In this document: positions 42,895-50,775 of the stretch, one piece after another
Layout: each line of letters starts with the position of its first letter
Position numbering within the stretch: position 1 is the stretch's first letter
Assembly (NCBI RefSeq): GCF_006337165.1
Contig: NZ_CP040896.1
Coordinates: 1,922,001-1,986,000, forward strand
DNA from: Hymenobacter jejuensis
GTDB taxonomy: Bacteria; Bacteroidota; Bacteroidia; Cytophagales; Hymenobacteraceae
Reading direction: 5' to 3'
Length of the DNA: 64,000 nt
Notes under the pieces: model-generated
Database searches by the model: none
Told to the model about the DNA's origin: nothing
Seen by the model: only the letters and a program-made list of their open reading frames with translations
Program-made: the position numbers and the translations under genes

Positions 42895-43616
42895 TCAAAG
42901 TGTTTCCCTAAGTACACGCGGCGCACCGTTTCGTCGGCGGCTAGCTCCTCGGCGGTGCCGGCCTTCAGCAGTTTACCTTCAAAAAGCAAGTAAGCACGAT
43001 CCACGATCGAGAGCGTTTCGTTCACGTTGTGGTCGGTGATAAGGATGCCGATGTTCTTGTGCTTGAGCTTGGCTACAATGCCCTGAATTTCTTCTACCGC
43101 AATGGGGTCGACGCCGGCAAAGGGCTCATCAAGCAGCACAAATTTCGGATCGACGGCCAGGGCACGGGCGATTTCGGTGCGTCGCCGCTCGCCGCCGCTG
43201 AGCACGCGGCCCAAGTTTTTTCGCACGTGGGTGAGGCTGAACTCGTGTAGCAGTTCCTCAACCTTATCGCGCTGGGCCTGCCTAGGCAAGTTGGTCATTT
43301 CCAGCACCGACAGAATGTTTTCCTCTACCGTCAGGTCGCGAAATACGGATGCTTCCTGCGCCAGATAGCCCACGCCGCGCTGCGCTCGCTGAAACATAGG
43401 CAAGCCGGTAATGTCTTCTTGGTCGAGAAAAATATGGCCTTCGTTAGGCTTTACCATGCCCACGATCATGTAAAAGCAGGTGGTTTTGCCCGCGCCGTTG
43501 GGCCCCAGCAACCCCACGATTTCCCCTTGCTCCACGGTCACCGACATGTCGTTGACGACGGTACGGGCCTTGTATTTTTTGATTAAATGCTCAGCTTTCA
43601 GAATCATCGCGGGCAA
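42876..43616 (-). CDS. lptB: LPS export ABC transporter ATP-binding protein
   Basis: A 246-residue ABC ATPase that powers LPS transfer from the inner membrane to the Lpt bridge. Walker [10 protein letters not shown] at 38-46, signature LSGGERRR near 140, Walker [14 protein letters not shown] near 160, and [10 protein letters not shown]. The [15 protein letters not shown] and FAGVDPI combination is characteristic of LptB. LptC is encoded at 53373; LptFG are not in this window. Confidence 0.95.
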   Translation of the reverse strand: MPAMILKAEHLIKKYKARTVVNDMSVTVEQGEIVGLLGPNGAGKTTCFYMIVGMVKPNEGHIFLDQEDITGLPMFQRAQRGVGYLAQEASVFRDLTVEENILSVLEMTNLPRQAQRDKVEELLHEFSLTHVRKNLGRVLSGGERRRTEIARALAVDPKFVLLDEPFAGVDPIAVEEIQGIVAKLKHKNIGILITDHNVNETLSIVDRAYLLFEGKLLKAGTAEELAADETVRRVYLGKHFEYKRKI

Positions 43617-43636
43617 AGGTAATGGGTTATAAGAAG

Positions 43637-43716
43637 TGCGTCATCCCGGCGCGGAAGCGGTCTCTACGGGCGCTACTTACGCACCGCAGAGTCTGTTCCG
43701 GCGCCGGGATGACGCA
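43637..43716. repeat. Long inverted repeat, REP-like
   Basis: TGCGTCATCCCGGCGC (43637-43652) and GCGCCGGGATGACGCA (43701-43716) are perfect 16-base arms around 48 bases that contain further inverted pieces (GCGCTACTTACGC). It sits between lptB and the M61 peptidase gene. The TCATCCCGG core is reminiscent of intergenic REP elements. Confidence 0.6.
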
Positions 43717-43733
43717 ACTTGATTTTTGAGTTG

Positions 43734-45584
43734 TTAGGCAAGCGGCTTCAGCACCTGATCGTGCAGGGCTTGCTGAGCAGGCGTAGGTGTGGGCGCGGTT
43801 TCCACCACGTTTTTCAGCTCTACCTCAAACTCCTGGGGCGTGGCCTGCCGCTCTTGGGGCACGGCTTTGGCACCGGATTGAAACCGGAGCTTCACCGCGG
43901 CCCGCGTCGTGGGCTCGACCAGCGGCCGGAGCAGCTTTTCGGCGTTGGCCATGCTCAGGCTGGTGCCGTTCACGGCTAATACGGCATCGCCTTCTTTCAG
44001 GCCGAAAGCATTTTGCTCGGGAGTCGTTTCCAGCACTTTAAACTGTTGCTTTTCAGCGTCGTACCCAAAGCCCAAACGCCCAAACGCCAGTATTTTGTCA
44101 GGCGCAACGGCGGCGTAATTCCATCCAATTTTGCTTAAATACTCGGCGTATGGAAGTGGTTGATTACCAATTACATACTGATCGAAGAATTGTTGAATCG
44201 CCGGGTTGGTCAAGGCTACAATCTCCGGGATGAGCTCGCTGTCTTCAAAGGAACGGTTGGGACCGTACTTCTCGCGCAGGGCCAAGAGCACGTCGCGCAG
44301 GCTCTGACGGCCCTGGCTAAGTTCCTGAATGCGAATGTCGAGCAGCAGGCCGATGAGCGCACCTTTTTCGTACACGTTCTGGTACATGTCTTTGTAGGGG
44401 GGCACCAGAATGTTGCGGCTCATCTCGGTGAAAGACACGGTCTTGTACTTCTCCGAATTGTCGATTTTGTCCTTCATCCGCTTCCGGAATTCTTCGGGCG
44501 TAATCAGGCCGCCGCGCACTTGCACCAGCTGGGCGATGTACTCCGTGACGCCTTCGTAGAGCCATAAATGCTGCGACATTTTGGGGTTGCGGAAGTCAAA
44601 CTCCCCTATTTCGCGGCTGTGGATGTTGAGCGGCGCCAGCATGTGCAGAAACTCGTGCGAGGCCACTTCCTGCACCATGCTTTGCAAGCGGTCGGCATCG
44701 GGCATTTCGGGCAGGAAATACACCGACGAATACGAGTGTTCCATGGCACCGTAACCGCCGTTTTTGCTTGCCAACGGCGAACCGATGCCCGGGAAATACA
44801 TGATGAAATGATATTCGGGCACGGGCATTTTGCCGAAAAACTTGGTCAGCGCTTCCGCCATCGGCCGCATTACCTCTTTGATCTGCGCGGCCTTCACCAG
44901 TCCGTTTTCCGACATCACCGATACCGAAATACGGGCGCCGCCCGTCGCGAAGCTTGCCGTGTCGGGGCGGCTGTAGAGGATGGGCGCATCGGCTAGCGTT
45001 ACGTAGCTCGACGCGGTGAATACATCCTGCGTAGGCGACTTACGTTCGGTCGCCAGCGAGGTAGCGCCGTAGAGTTCCGCGGGTTTGGCCACGGTCACTT
45101 GGTAGGGCTGCATTTTGTAGCCTTCGAGGTAACCGTAGAAGCCGTAGTGATTGAGCATGAAGCTCTTACCCGAGTCGATGTTGGTGCCGCCAGGTTGGAA
45201 AATAAACTCATCGTCTTGCTTGGCATCCCAGGTATCGTCGACGAGGTATTCGATGCGGGCCAGTTTATCGGCTTTGTCAATCACGAACAGGTCCGGGCCG
45301 TCTTGCTTGACTTTCAGGGATTTGCCCTTTTTATCCAGTGCTTTAAAATTGGTCACGAAGCGGCCGTAATCTTTCTTGGAGTACGATCCCGGCACGACGG
45401 ATGGCATCACGTAGATGGCTTGTGCTTCCTTAATCGGCGGCGTGTCGATGGTGACGCGCACCTGATCGTTGGTAACGTGCTGTAAATCAAGAGTAATTTG
45501 ATAACCCGCAGCCGGTGATTGAGCGTGTGCAGAACCAGCGGCGGCTAGTCCCAGCCCAAGGGCCAGATAAAGCGTTTTCATCAT
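43734..45584 (-). CDS. M61 family metallopeptidase with PDZ domain
   Basis: A 616-residue exported protein with a signal peptide (KTLYLALGLGLAAAGSAHAQ). The zinc site is HEFLH (HExxH) near residue 305 in VASHEFLHMLAPLN, with the third ligand Glu in LYEGVTEYIAQL about 40 residues on. A PDZ domain follows at ~500-580 (GFGYDAEKQQFKVLETTPEQNAFGLKEGDAVLAVNG). M61 enzymes are glycyl aminopeptidases or periplasmic proteases. Complete, probably active in the periplasm. Confidence 0.9.
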   Translation of the reverse strand: MMKTLYLALGLGLAAAGSAHAQSPAAGYQITLDLQHVTNDQVRVTIDTPPIKEAQAIYVMPSVVPGSYSKKDYGRFVTNFKALDKKGKSLKVKQDGPDLFVIDKADKLARIEYLVDDTWDAKQDDEFIFQPGGTNIDSGKSFMLNHYGFYGYLEGYKMQPYQVTVAKPAELYGATSLATERKSPTQDVFTASSYVTLADAPILYSRPDTASFATGGARISVSVMSENGLVKAAQIKEVMRPMAEALTKFFGKMPVPEYHFIMYFPGIGSPLASKNGGYGAMEHSYSSVYFLPEMPDADRLQSMVQEVASHEFLHMLAPLNIHSREIGEFDFRNPKMSQHLWLYEGVTEYIAQLVQVRGGLITPEEFRKRMKDKIDNSEKYKTVSFTEMSRNILVPPYKDMYQNVYEKGALIGLLLDIRIQELSQGRQSLRDVLLALREKYGPNRSFEDSELIPEIVALTNPAIQQFFDQYVIGNQPLPYAEYLSKIGWNYAAVAPDKILAFGRLGFGYDAEKQQFKVLETTPEQNAFGLKEGDAVLAVNGTSLSMANAEKLLRPLVEPTTRAAVKLRFQSGAKAVPQERQATPQEFEVELKNVVETAPTPTPAQQALHDQVLKPLA

Positions 45585-45713
45585 GAAAAAAGGATAGGAA
45601 GAGAGCTTTAAAACGAATGACCAAGGTACACATTGCCCGCAAGCTTACCCTAACACGCAGGTGGGGCCGGCTGGTTCTGTTACCTTGTTGCTTTGCATAT
45701 TCTGACTGGTCCG

Positions 45714-46079
45714 ATGGCGCGTTTGAAATCCTTGGGTTTGTATGTATTGGCGATAGTGTTTGTGGGCGCGGGCTTGTTGCATTTTCTGATGCCCGAGCCA
45801 TACCTACGTATCATGCCGCCGTATCTGCCCGCCCATTTGCTGTTGGTATACGCAAGTGGCGCTGCCGAAATTGGGTTAGGGTTTCTGCTGTTGCCTAAGC
45901 GCACGCGCCGTTGGGGCGCCTGGGGGTTGGTAGCGCTGCTAATTGCCGTATTTCCCGCCAACCTGTACATGGCCCAGCATAATGAGGCGCTGTTTCAGCT
46001 GCCTGCGTGGGCCGTTTGGGGACGTTTGCCGTTACAAGGCGTCCTGATTTGGTGGGCGTGGCAGTATACCCGCTTGTAG
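45714..46079 (+). CDS. DoxX-like membrane protein
   Basis: A 121-residue protein with four membrane helices, start ATG 45714. The first helix contains VLAIVFVGAGLLHFLMPEPYLRIMPPYLP, the typical DoxX-like HF-PxF/Y pattern, and the last helix ends GRLPLQGVLIWWAWQY. Members are linked to redox or thiol homeostasis in other phyla; no function is established for this type. It is followed by a secreted hypothetical on the same strand. Confidence 0.82.
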   Translation: MARLKSLGLYVLAIVFVGAGLLHFLMPEPYLRIMPPYLPAHLLLVYASGAAEIGLGFLLLPKRTRRWGAWGLVALLIAVFPANLYMAQHNEALFQLPAWAVWGRLPLQGVLIWWAWQYTRL

Positions 46080-46144
46080 GCAATGGGCTGTTTGGTTTTA
46101 TAGGCGTGCGCTCTATATTCGCCGCTATTTTAACCTCAACAGTA

Positions 46145-46687
46145 ATGCTTATTCGGTTTATTTCAACGGCTGCTTTTCTGCTGACTGCTTCGCTCACAGC
46201 CCAGGCACAACTGGCCAGCGATCCAGCGCGCTTTGCGCAAGGCTACGCCGCTCTTCAGCACGATGCCGCCGCTGTCCGTAATCACATCGACTCGCTCTCT
46301 ACCGCCTTCACAGCCAGCCCTAAGCTGAGCAAGCGCAGCACCAATAAGTTGCGCAGCTATGTGCTCAACGGTGCCAGCCAAAAAGTCCGCGCCAAAGAAT
46401 ACTTCAGCAAGATTTTTCGGCGGGGTGGCGAAGTAACTCTCGTTCGGTATTATGACCCCGTTGGCCGCTTGGTGTTAGCCGAGCGCTACAACAACGGCCA
46501 ACTGATTCGATTGGAGCTAAACGAATACAACAGATGGGCTCTGAGGCCAAACAAACCTTACCGCACCAGCCTCTTTGTGCGCGGCGACTATATTTCGCGA
46601 GTAATCAAACAGGCGCCTCCAGCAGGTAACGCGACCGAAACCCAGCCCGTCAAACAATATTTTTACAAGAATATCTACCAGCAATAG
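46145..46687 (+). CDS. Secreted hypothetical protein
   Basis: A 180-residue protein with a signal peptide (MLIRFISTAAFLLTASLTAQA, then Q); ATG 46145 is chosen because it opens this signal. The mature part has GEVTLVRYYDPVGRLVLAERYNNGQLIRLELNEY, weakly like a YwqK/MORN strand pair. I do not recognise a family. It ends at a large AT-rich stem-loop shared with convergent recJ. Confidence 0.7.
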   Translation: MLIRFISTAAFLLTASLTAQAQLASDPARFAQGYAALQHDAAAVRNHIDSLSTAFTASPKLSKRSTNKLRSYVLNGASQKVRAKEYFSKIFRRGGEVTLVRYYDPVGRLVLAERYNNGQLIRLELNEYNRWALRPNKPYRTSLFVRGDYISRVIKQAPPAGNATETQPVKQYFYKNIYQQ

Positions 46688-46709
46688 CGCCCTGGCGTCA
46701 CTCTAAATA

Positions 46710-46766
46710 AAGAATAGCTATATCATAAGCTATTGATTATCAATATATTATGATATAGCTATTCTT
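46710..46766. terminator. AT-rich bidirectional stem-loop with repeat copy 12 in the loop
   Basis: AAGAATAGCTATATCATA (46710-46727) pairs perfectly with TATGATATAGCTATTCTT (46749-46766). The right arm contains the recJ stop and last codons. The 21-base loop contains ATTGATTATCAAT. Confidence 0.75.
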
Positions 46767-48480
46767 CCCAACGAATATCTTTTACCCGCAGCTGCAGTGA
46801 TTTCACACCGCGGTATTCGTTGATTTCGATGGTGTAGCACACGTTGAAGGGCAGGCCTTTGGCAATGCGCTCGTGGTATTCGGCTAGGCCAAACCCGATG
46901 GCGTCGACGGTATGGTGGCCGTCTTGCGTCAGGGTGAGCTTCAGGTGGGAGTTGCCCACGATTCGGGCCGAATCCGGCGAGGCGTACACGCACTCCGACT
47001 CGAAGACCGGGTTAGCGTTGCCAGGCCCAAAAGGCTCCATCTGACGAAGTAGCTTGTAGAAACTGTCGGTGATCTCGTTGAGCCGCAGCAAGCTATCGAT
47101 TTCGACAGGCGGAATGAGCTGCTCGGGGCGAATCCGGCCGGCCACAATGCGCTCAAATTTTTCGCGGAAAGCCGGCACATTTTCTACGGGCAGCGTCAGG
47201 CCGGCGGCGTACATGTGTCCGCCATACTGGTCCAGCAGATCGGCGCATTCGCTGATGGCTTCGTGCACGTCGAAGCCCACCACGGAGCGGGCCGAGCCAG
47301 TGGCTTTACCGTTGCTTTCGGTCAGGATGATGGTAGGGCGGTAATACTTATCCAAGCAACGCGAGGCCACAATGCCAACCACTCCCTTGTGCCAGGTTTC
47401 TTTGTAGAGCACCGTGGTACTGGCGTTGCGCAGCAGCAGATCGTCCTCGATCATTTGCAGCGCCTCCTTGGTGATGCTGGTATCGAAGCCGCGGCGCTCC
47501 TGGTTGGTTTTGTCGACGACGCTGGCTTTGTCGAAAGCTTCTTCCTTGGTTTGGGCCAGCAGCATCGCTACCGAACGCTTAGCATCGCCCATACGGCCGG
47601 CCGCGTTGATGCGAGGCGAAAAGCCAAACACTAAGCTACTGATGTTCAATTCGCTGTGTAGGCCCGCCAGGTCGCGCAGGGCGTCGAGACCGGGGCGCTG
47701 CGGACGAGCCGGATCGTTGAGCAGGCGCAGTCCGTGATAGGCCAGCGTGCGGTTTTCGCCCGTAATAGGTACAATATCGGCGGCAATGCTAACTACCACT
47801 AAGTCAAGTAGTTCGTAAAGCGGCGCATCATCCAGACCCAGATGCTGACTGAACGCCTGCATCAGCTTGAAGCCCACGCCGCACCCCGAAAGCTCCTTGA
47901 ACGGATACTCGCAATCGGCGCGCTTGGGGTCGAGCACAGCCACCGCTTGTGGCAATGTCGAACCCGGCAAGTGGTGATCGCAAATGATAAAATCGACATT
48001 GCGCTCATTGGCGTACGCAATCATCTCAACGGCTTTCACGCCGCAGTCGAGCGCGATGATGAGCGCGTAGCCTTGCTCGGCAGCATAGTCAATGCCGGCC
48101 ACCGAAATGCCGTAGCCTTCCTTGTAGCGATCCGGAATGTAGTAGTCGATGCGCTCAGGGCCGAAGAAGCGCAACAGGTACGAATACACCACCGCCACCG
48201 AAGTAGTACCATCGACGTCGTAGTCGCCATAGACCAGCACCCGCTCGCCTTCGTGCAGGGCATGTTGCAGACGATCTACGGCGCGATCCATGTCACGCAT
48301 GCGCAGCGGATCGGGTAACTCGCTGAGTACGGGGCGGAAGTAAGCGCGGGCTTCTTCGAAGTCACACACGTTGCGTTGGCAGAGCAAAGAAATAATAGTC
48401 TCGTTGACGCGCAGGGCGTCGGCCAGATGCCGGACTTTGACTGCGTCAGGCGCGGGCTTGCGAATCCATCTTTTTTCCAT
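46759..48480 (-). CDS. recJ: Single-stranded-DNA-specific exonuclease
   Basis: A 573-residue 5'-3' exonuclease used in recombination and mismatch repair. ATG 48480 (MEKRWIRKPA) is the family-like start. DHH phosphoesterase motifs: VYGDYDVDGTTS near residue 80, LDCGV near 140, ICDHHLPG near 163. DHHA1 motifs: NAAGRMGDAKRSV near 300 and HKGVVGIVASRCLD near 360. An OB-type C-terminal region follows. All catalytic aspartates and histidines appear intact. Confidence 0.95.
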   Translation of the reverse strand: MEKRWIRKPAPDAVKVRHLADALRVNETIISLLCQRNVCDFEEARAYFRPVLSELPDPLRMRDMDRAVDRLQHALHEGERVLVYGDYDVDGTTSVAVVYSYLLRFFGPERIDYYIPDRYKEGYGISVAGIDYAAEQGYALIIALDCGVKAVEMIAYANERNVDFIICDHHLPGSTLPQAVAVLDPKRADCEYPFKELSGCGVGFKLMQAFSQHLGLDDAPLYELLDLVVVSIAADIVPITGENRTLAYHGLRLLNDPARPQRPGLDALRDLAGLHSELNISSLVFGFSPRINAAGRMGDAKRSVAMLLAQTKEEAFDKASVVDKTNQERRGFDTSITKEALQMIEDDLLLRNASTTVLYKETWHKGVVGIVASRCLDKYYRPTIILTESNGKATGSARSVVGFDVHEAISECADLLDQYGGHMYAAGLTLPVENVPAFREKFERIVAGRIRPEQLIPPVEIDSLLRLNEITDSFYKLLRQMEPFGPGNANPVFESECVYASPDSARIVGNSHLKLTLTQDGHHTVDAIGFGLAEYHERIAKGLPFNVCYTIEINEYRGVKSLQLRVKDIRWEE

Positions 48481-48607
48481 ACTCGGCGGGTACCCGTAGC
48501 GGGCGATACCTTCAAAAGTAAGAAGAAAACCGCGCCTGACCCACTCCGGTCCCATCGAAGCGCTCGCAAAAACGTATTTTTACCGGCTCTTTCAGCCTTT
48601 CGGTGTC

Positions 48608-48721
48608 ATGAAGAAACTCCGCGCTTTTTACGACAAATACAAGCAATACATCCTTACGGATGCGCTTATGTATTTGGCTTTTATCCTGGCGTTGGCGCTG
48701 ATGTTTCTCTTTTTCGGATAG
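48608..48721 (+). CDS. 37-residue single-helix membrane peptide
   Basis: A short open frame: ATG 48608, stop TAG 48719-48721. A basic, Tyr-rich N-terminus (MKKLRAFYDKYKQYILTD) is followed by one hydrophobic helix (ALMYLAFILALALMFLFFG). It lies between divergent recJ and a convergent TPR gene, in a space where a gene is expected. The positive-inside charge pattern and the full-length helix support it as real. Function unknown. Confidence 0.55.
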   Translation: MKKLRAFYDKYKQYILTDALMYLAFILALALMFLFFG

Positions 48722-48760
48722 AAATAAAAGCTGAACGGTACCATTCCGTTCTATAGCGAG

Positions 48761-50608
48761 TTAGTTGAGCACATCGCCGCGCAGCTTGCGGAAGCGCTTG
48801 CGGGCTTCGGCTACGTAAATGCTACCAGGATATTTTACTAACAGATTGTTATACAATTCTTTAGCTTTCTCACGATCCTGTAGGTTTTCTTCCAGAATGC
48901 TGGCCGTGAGAAACAGGGCGTCGTCGCTGAGTACGTCGTACTTGGGGTTGCTGGTAATGCGCGCCAACGTGGTGATGGCACCGTTGTAGTCGCCAGTGCG
49001 GCGCTGTAGCTGGCCTTTCAGGTACCAAGCTTCGTCGGTGAGGGCGTGGCCGGGGTACTTTTGCAGCAGATTATCCAAACCCTTTATCGCCTCCGGTAGC
49101 TTGTTTTGAAAGACCAATAGCTCAACGGCAGCGTAGTCGCGCAGGGCCACGCCGGCCGTATCCATGGCCGTATTGTCGGAGATGAGCAGGCTAAGCTGCA
49201 TGGCATCGTTGGCGATTTCGCGGCTGGTGGCTTGCTTCAGAATATCGAGGTGACTCTGAGCCAGCTTAAAATCGCCGGCAAAGTAGCTGAGGCGCGCGTT
49301 GCGAAGCTTGGCCTCGTATCCTACCGGCGAGTCCTTGTGCGACTTCTCTACTTGCGAATACAGCAGCGTAGCTTCCCAAGGCTCGCCGCGCAGCAGGTAG
49401 ATATCCGCGAGGTTGATCTTGGCATCGTCGACCACATCGAGGCTGGCCCGGGGCATGTCGATTACTTCTTGTAGCAGCGCCATCGCTTTGTCTTTCTCAT
49501 CGAGTTGAAAAGCATAAAGCGCGGCCATATTGCGCAGTACTGACGCCGTTTCGGGCTTTTTCCCTAGCTCCGTCAGTACCTGCTGGTACTCCCCAATCAG
49601 GCCCCGGATTTTGGCCGGGTCGACGGGATATGTGTTGCGCACCTGCTCTTCGCGGGTCTGGACCAGCCGCTGCCGCGCCAACCCGTAAAACGGCCCCGTT
49701 CGGTATTCCCGAATGACATACTCGTAGCCCGCGATGGCACTTTCATAATCATTGTTCTGCTGCGCGATGGCGGCCAAATCCATTACCCGGCTGCCTTGGG
49801 CGCGCGCACGGCGGTCGAGGGCTTTGGCTTGCACCAATGCGCCCGTGAAATCGTGGCGTTGTAACTGTAGCCACAGCAGCAACTCGCTATAGACCTCCTG
49901 CTCCGGATACTTCTGTACGTTGCTGAGCAGTTGTTTTTCCAGCGCGTCGAAGTCCTTTTCTTCGTGCAGGCTGTTTTGGAGCATGTTGCGCACGAAAGGA
50001 AGTTGCTGGTTGTCGGTTTGCACGAGGCGCAGCGTTTCGGCCATTAGGTTTTCGTTCTGGCCCGTGCGGGTATAGAGTTGAATGAGTTGCGGAGAAAATT
50101 CGGTGTCGTTCTTGGCCAGCTCGCGGCCTTTCAGAAACACTTTTTCCGCCAACTCAGGCTGGTTGCGCTTCATAAACTCGGTAGCCACTGGCACCACTTG
50201 CGCCGGTTTCAACTGGCTAATCACCCGCTCATATTGCTTGGTCATGGCCGCTTGGTCGCCGGCCGCAGCATACACGCCCCCGAGTGCTACGCCGTACGAG
50301 GCTTCTTCCGGAAACTGCCGCATCCCTTTCTTGACCAGCTTCTCAGCGTCCTTGAATTGCTTCAAGCCCAACAGCGAACTCAGGTAATCAGGCAAAATAT
50401 TGGGCGCCAGTTGTTCGTCGGGGCGTAAGCGACTGAAGAGGAAAGCGGCTTTTTCGTTTTCGCCTTTGCGAGCATATTCCTTGGCCAGCGCAATGTCGCC
50501 GCCTTCGTTTTGGGCCTGAAGCGGACAGCTCGCACCCAGCCATAAACTAAACAGCAGGAATAAGAACACACAACGATTGCGCGGGGAGGGCTTGAGTAAC
50601 GGACGCAT
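48761..50608 (-). CDS. Exported tetratricopeptide repeat protein
   Basis: A 615-residue protein. ATG 50608 (MRPLLKPSPRNR) opens a signal peptide ending near PLQAQ. The rest is almost wholly helical, with about 12-14 TPR or Sel1-like repeats (GDIALAKEYARKGENEKAAFLF, AWYLKGQLQRRTGDYNGAITTL, AKELYNNLLVKYPGSIYVAEARKRF). The final repeats resemble BamD/YbgF-type envelope scaffolds. It likely binds envelope proteins; the partner is unknown. Its own terminator is not obvious at the 3' end. Confidence 0.85.
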   Translation of the reverse strand: MRPLLKPSPRNRCVFLFLLFSLWLGASCPLQAQNEGGDIALAKEYARKGENEKAAFLFSRLRPDEQLAPNILPDYLSSLLGLKQFKDAEKLVKKGMRQFPEEASYGVALGGVYAAAGDQAAMTKQYERVISQLKPAQVVPVATEFMKRNQPELAEKVFLKGRELAKNDTEFSPQLIQLYTRTGQNENLMAETLRLVQTDNQQLPFVRNMLQNSLHEEKDFDALEKQLLSNVQKYPEQEVYSELLLWLQLQRHDFTGALVQAKALDRRARAQGSRVMDLAAIAQQNNDYESAIAGYEYVIREYRTGPFYGLARQRLVQTREEQVRNTYPVDPAKIRGLIGEYQQVLTELGKKPETASVLRNMAALYAFQLDEKDKAMALLQEVIDMPRASLDVVDDAKINLADIYLLRGEPWEATLLYSQVEKSHKDSPVGYEAKLRNARLSYFAGDFKLAQSHLDILKQATSREIANDAMQLSLLISDNTAMDTAGVALRDYAAVELLVFQNKLPEAIKGLDNLLQKYPGHALTDEAWYLKGQLQRRTGDYNGAITTLARITSNPKYDVLSDDALFLTASILEENLQDREKAKELYNNLLVKYPGSIYVAEARKRFRKLRGDVLN

Positions 50609-50720
50609 AGCAAAGAGAATCCGGTGAGGGTAGCTTTCGATAAACCGGCGGCGGAGCAGTTTCATTTCATCTTACACGAAAAACCTTGGCTCCTCTTCTG
50701 CTTCTACAGACGGGTAAAAA

Positions 50721-50756
50721 GCAAAAGGGCCGCACCCTAAGGTACGGCCCTTTTGC
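50721..50756 (-). terminator. Terminator of ppiD
   Basis: GCAAAAGGGCCG pairs with CGGCCCTTTTGC in substance around a CACCCTAAGGTA loop, 20 bases after the ppiD stop. Confidence 0.85.
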
Positions 50757-50775
50757 AAGGATCAGGACGGGGCGG

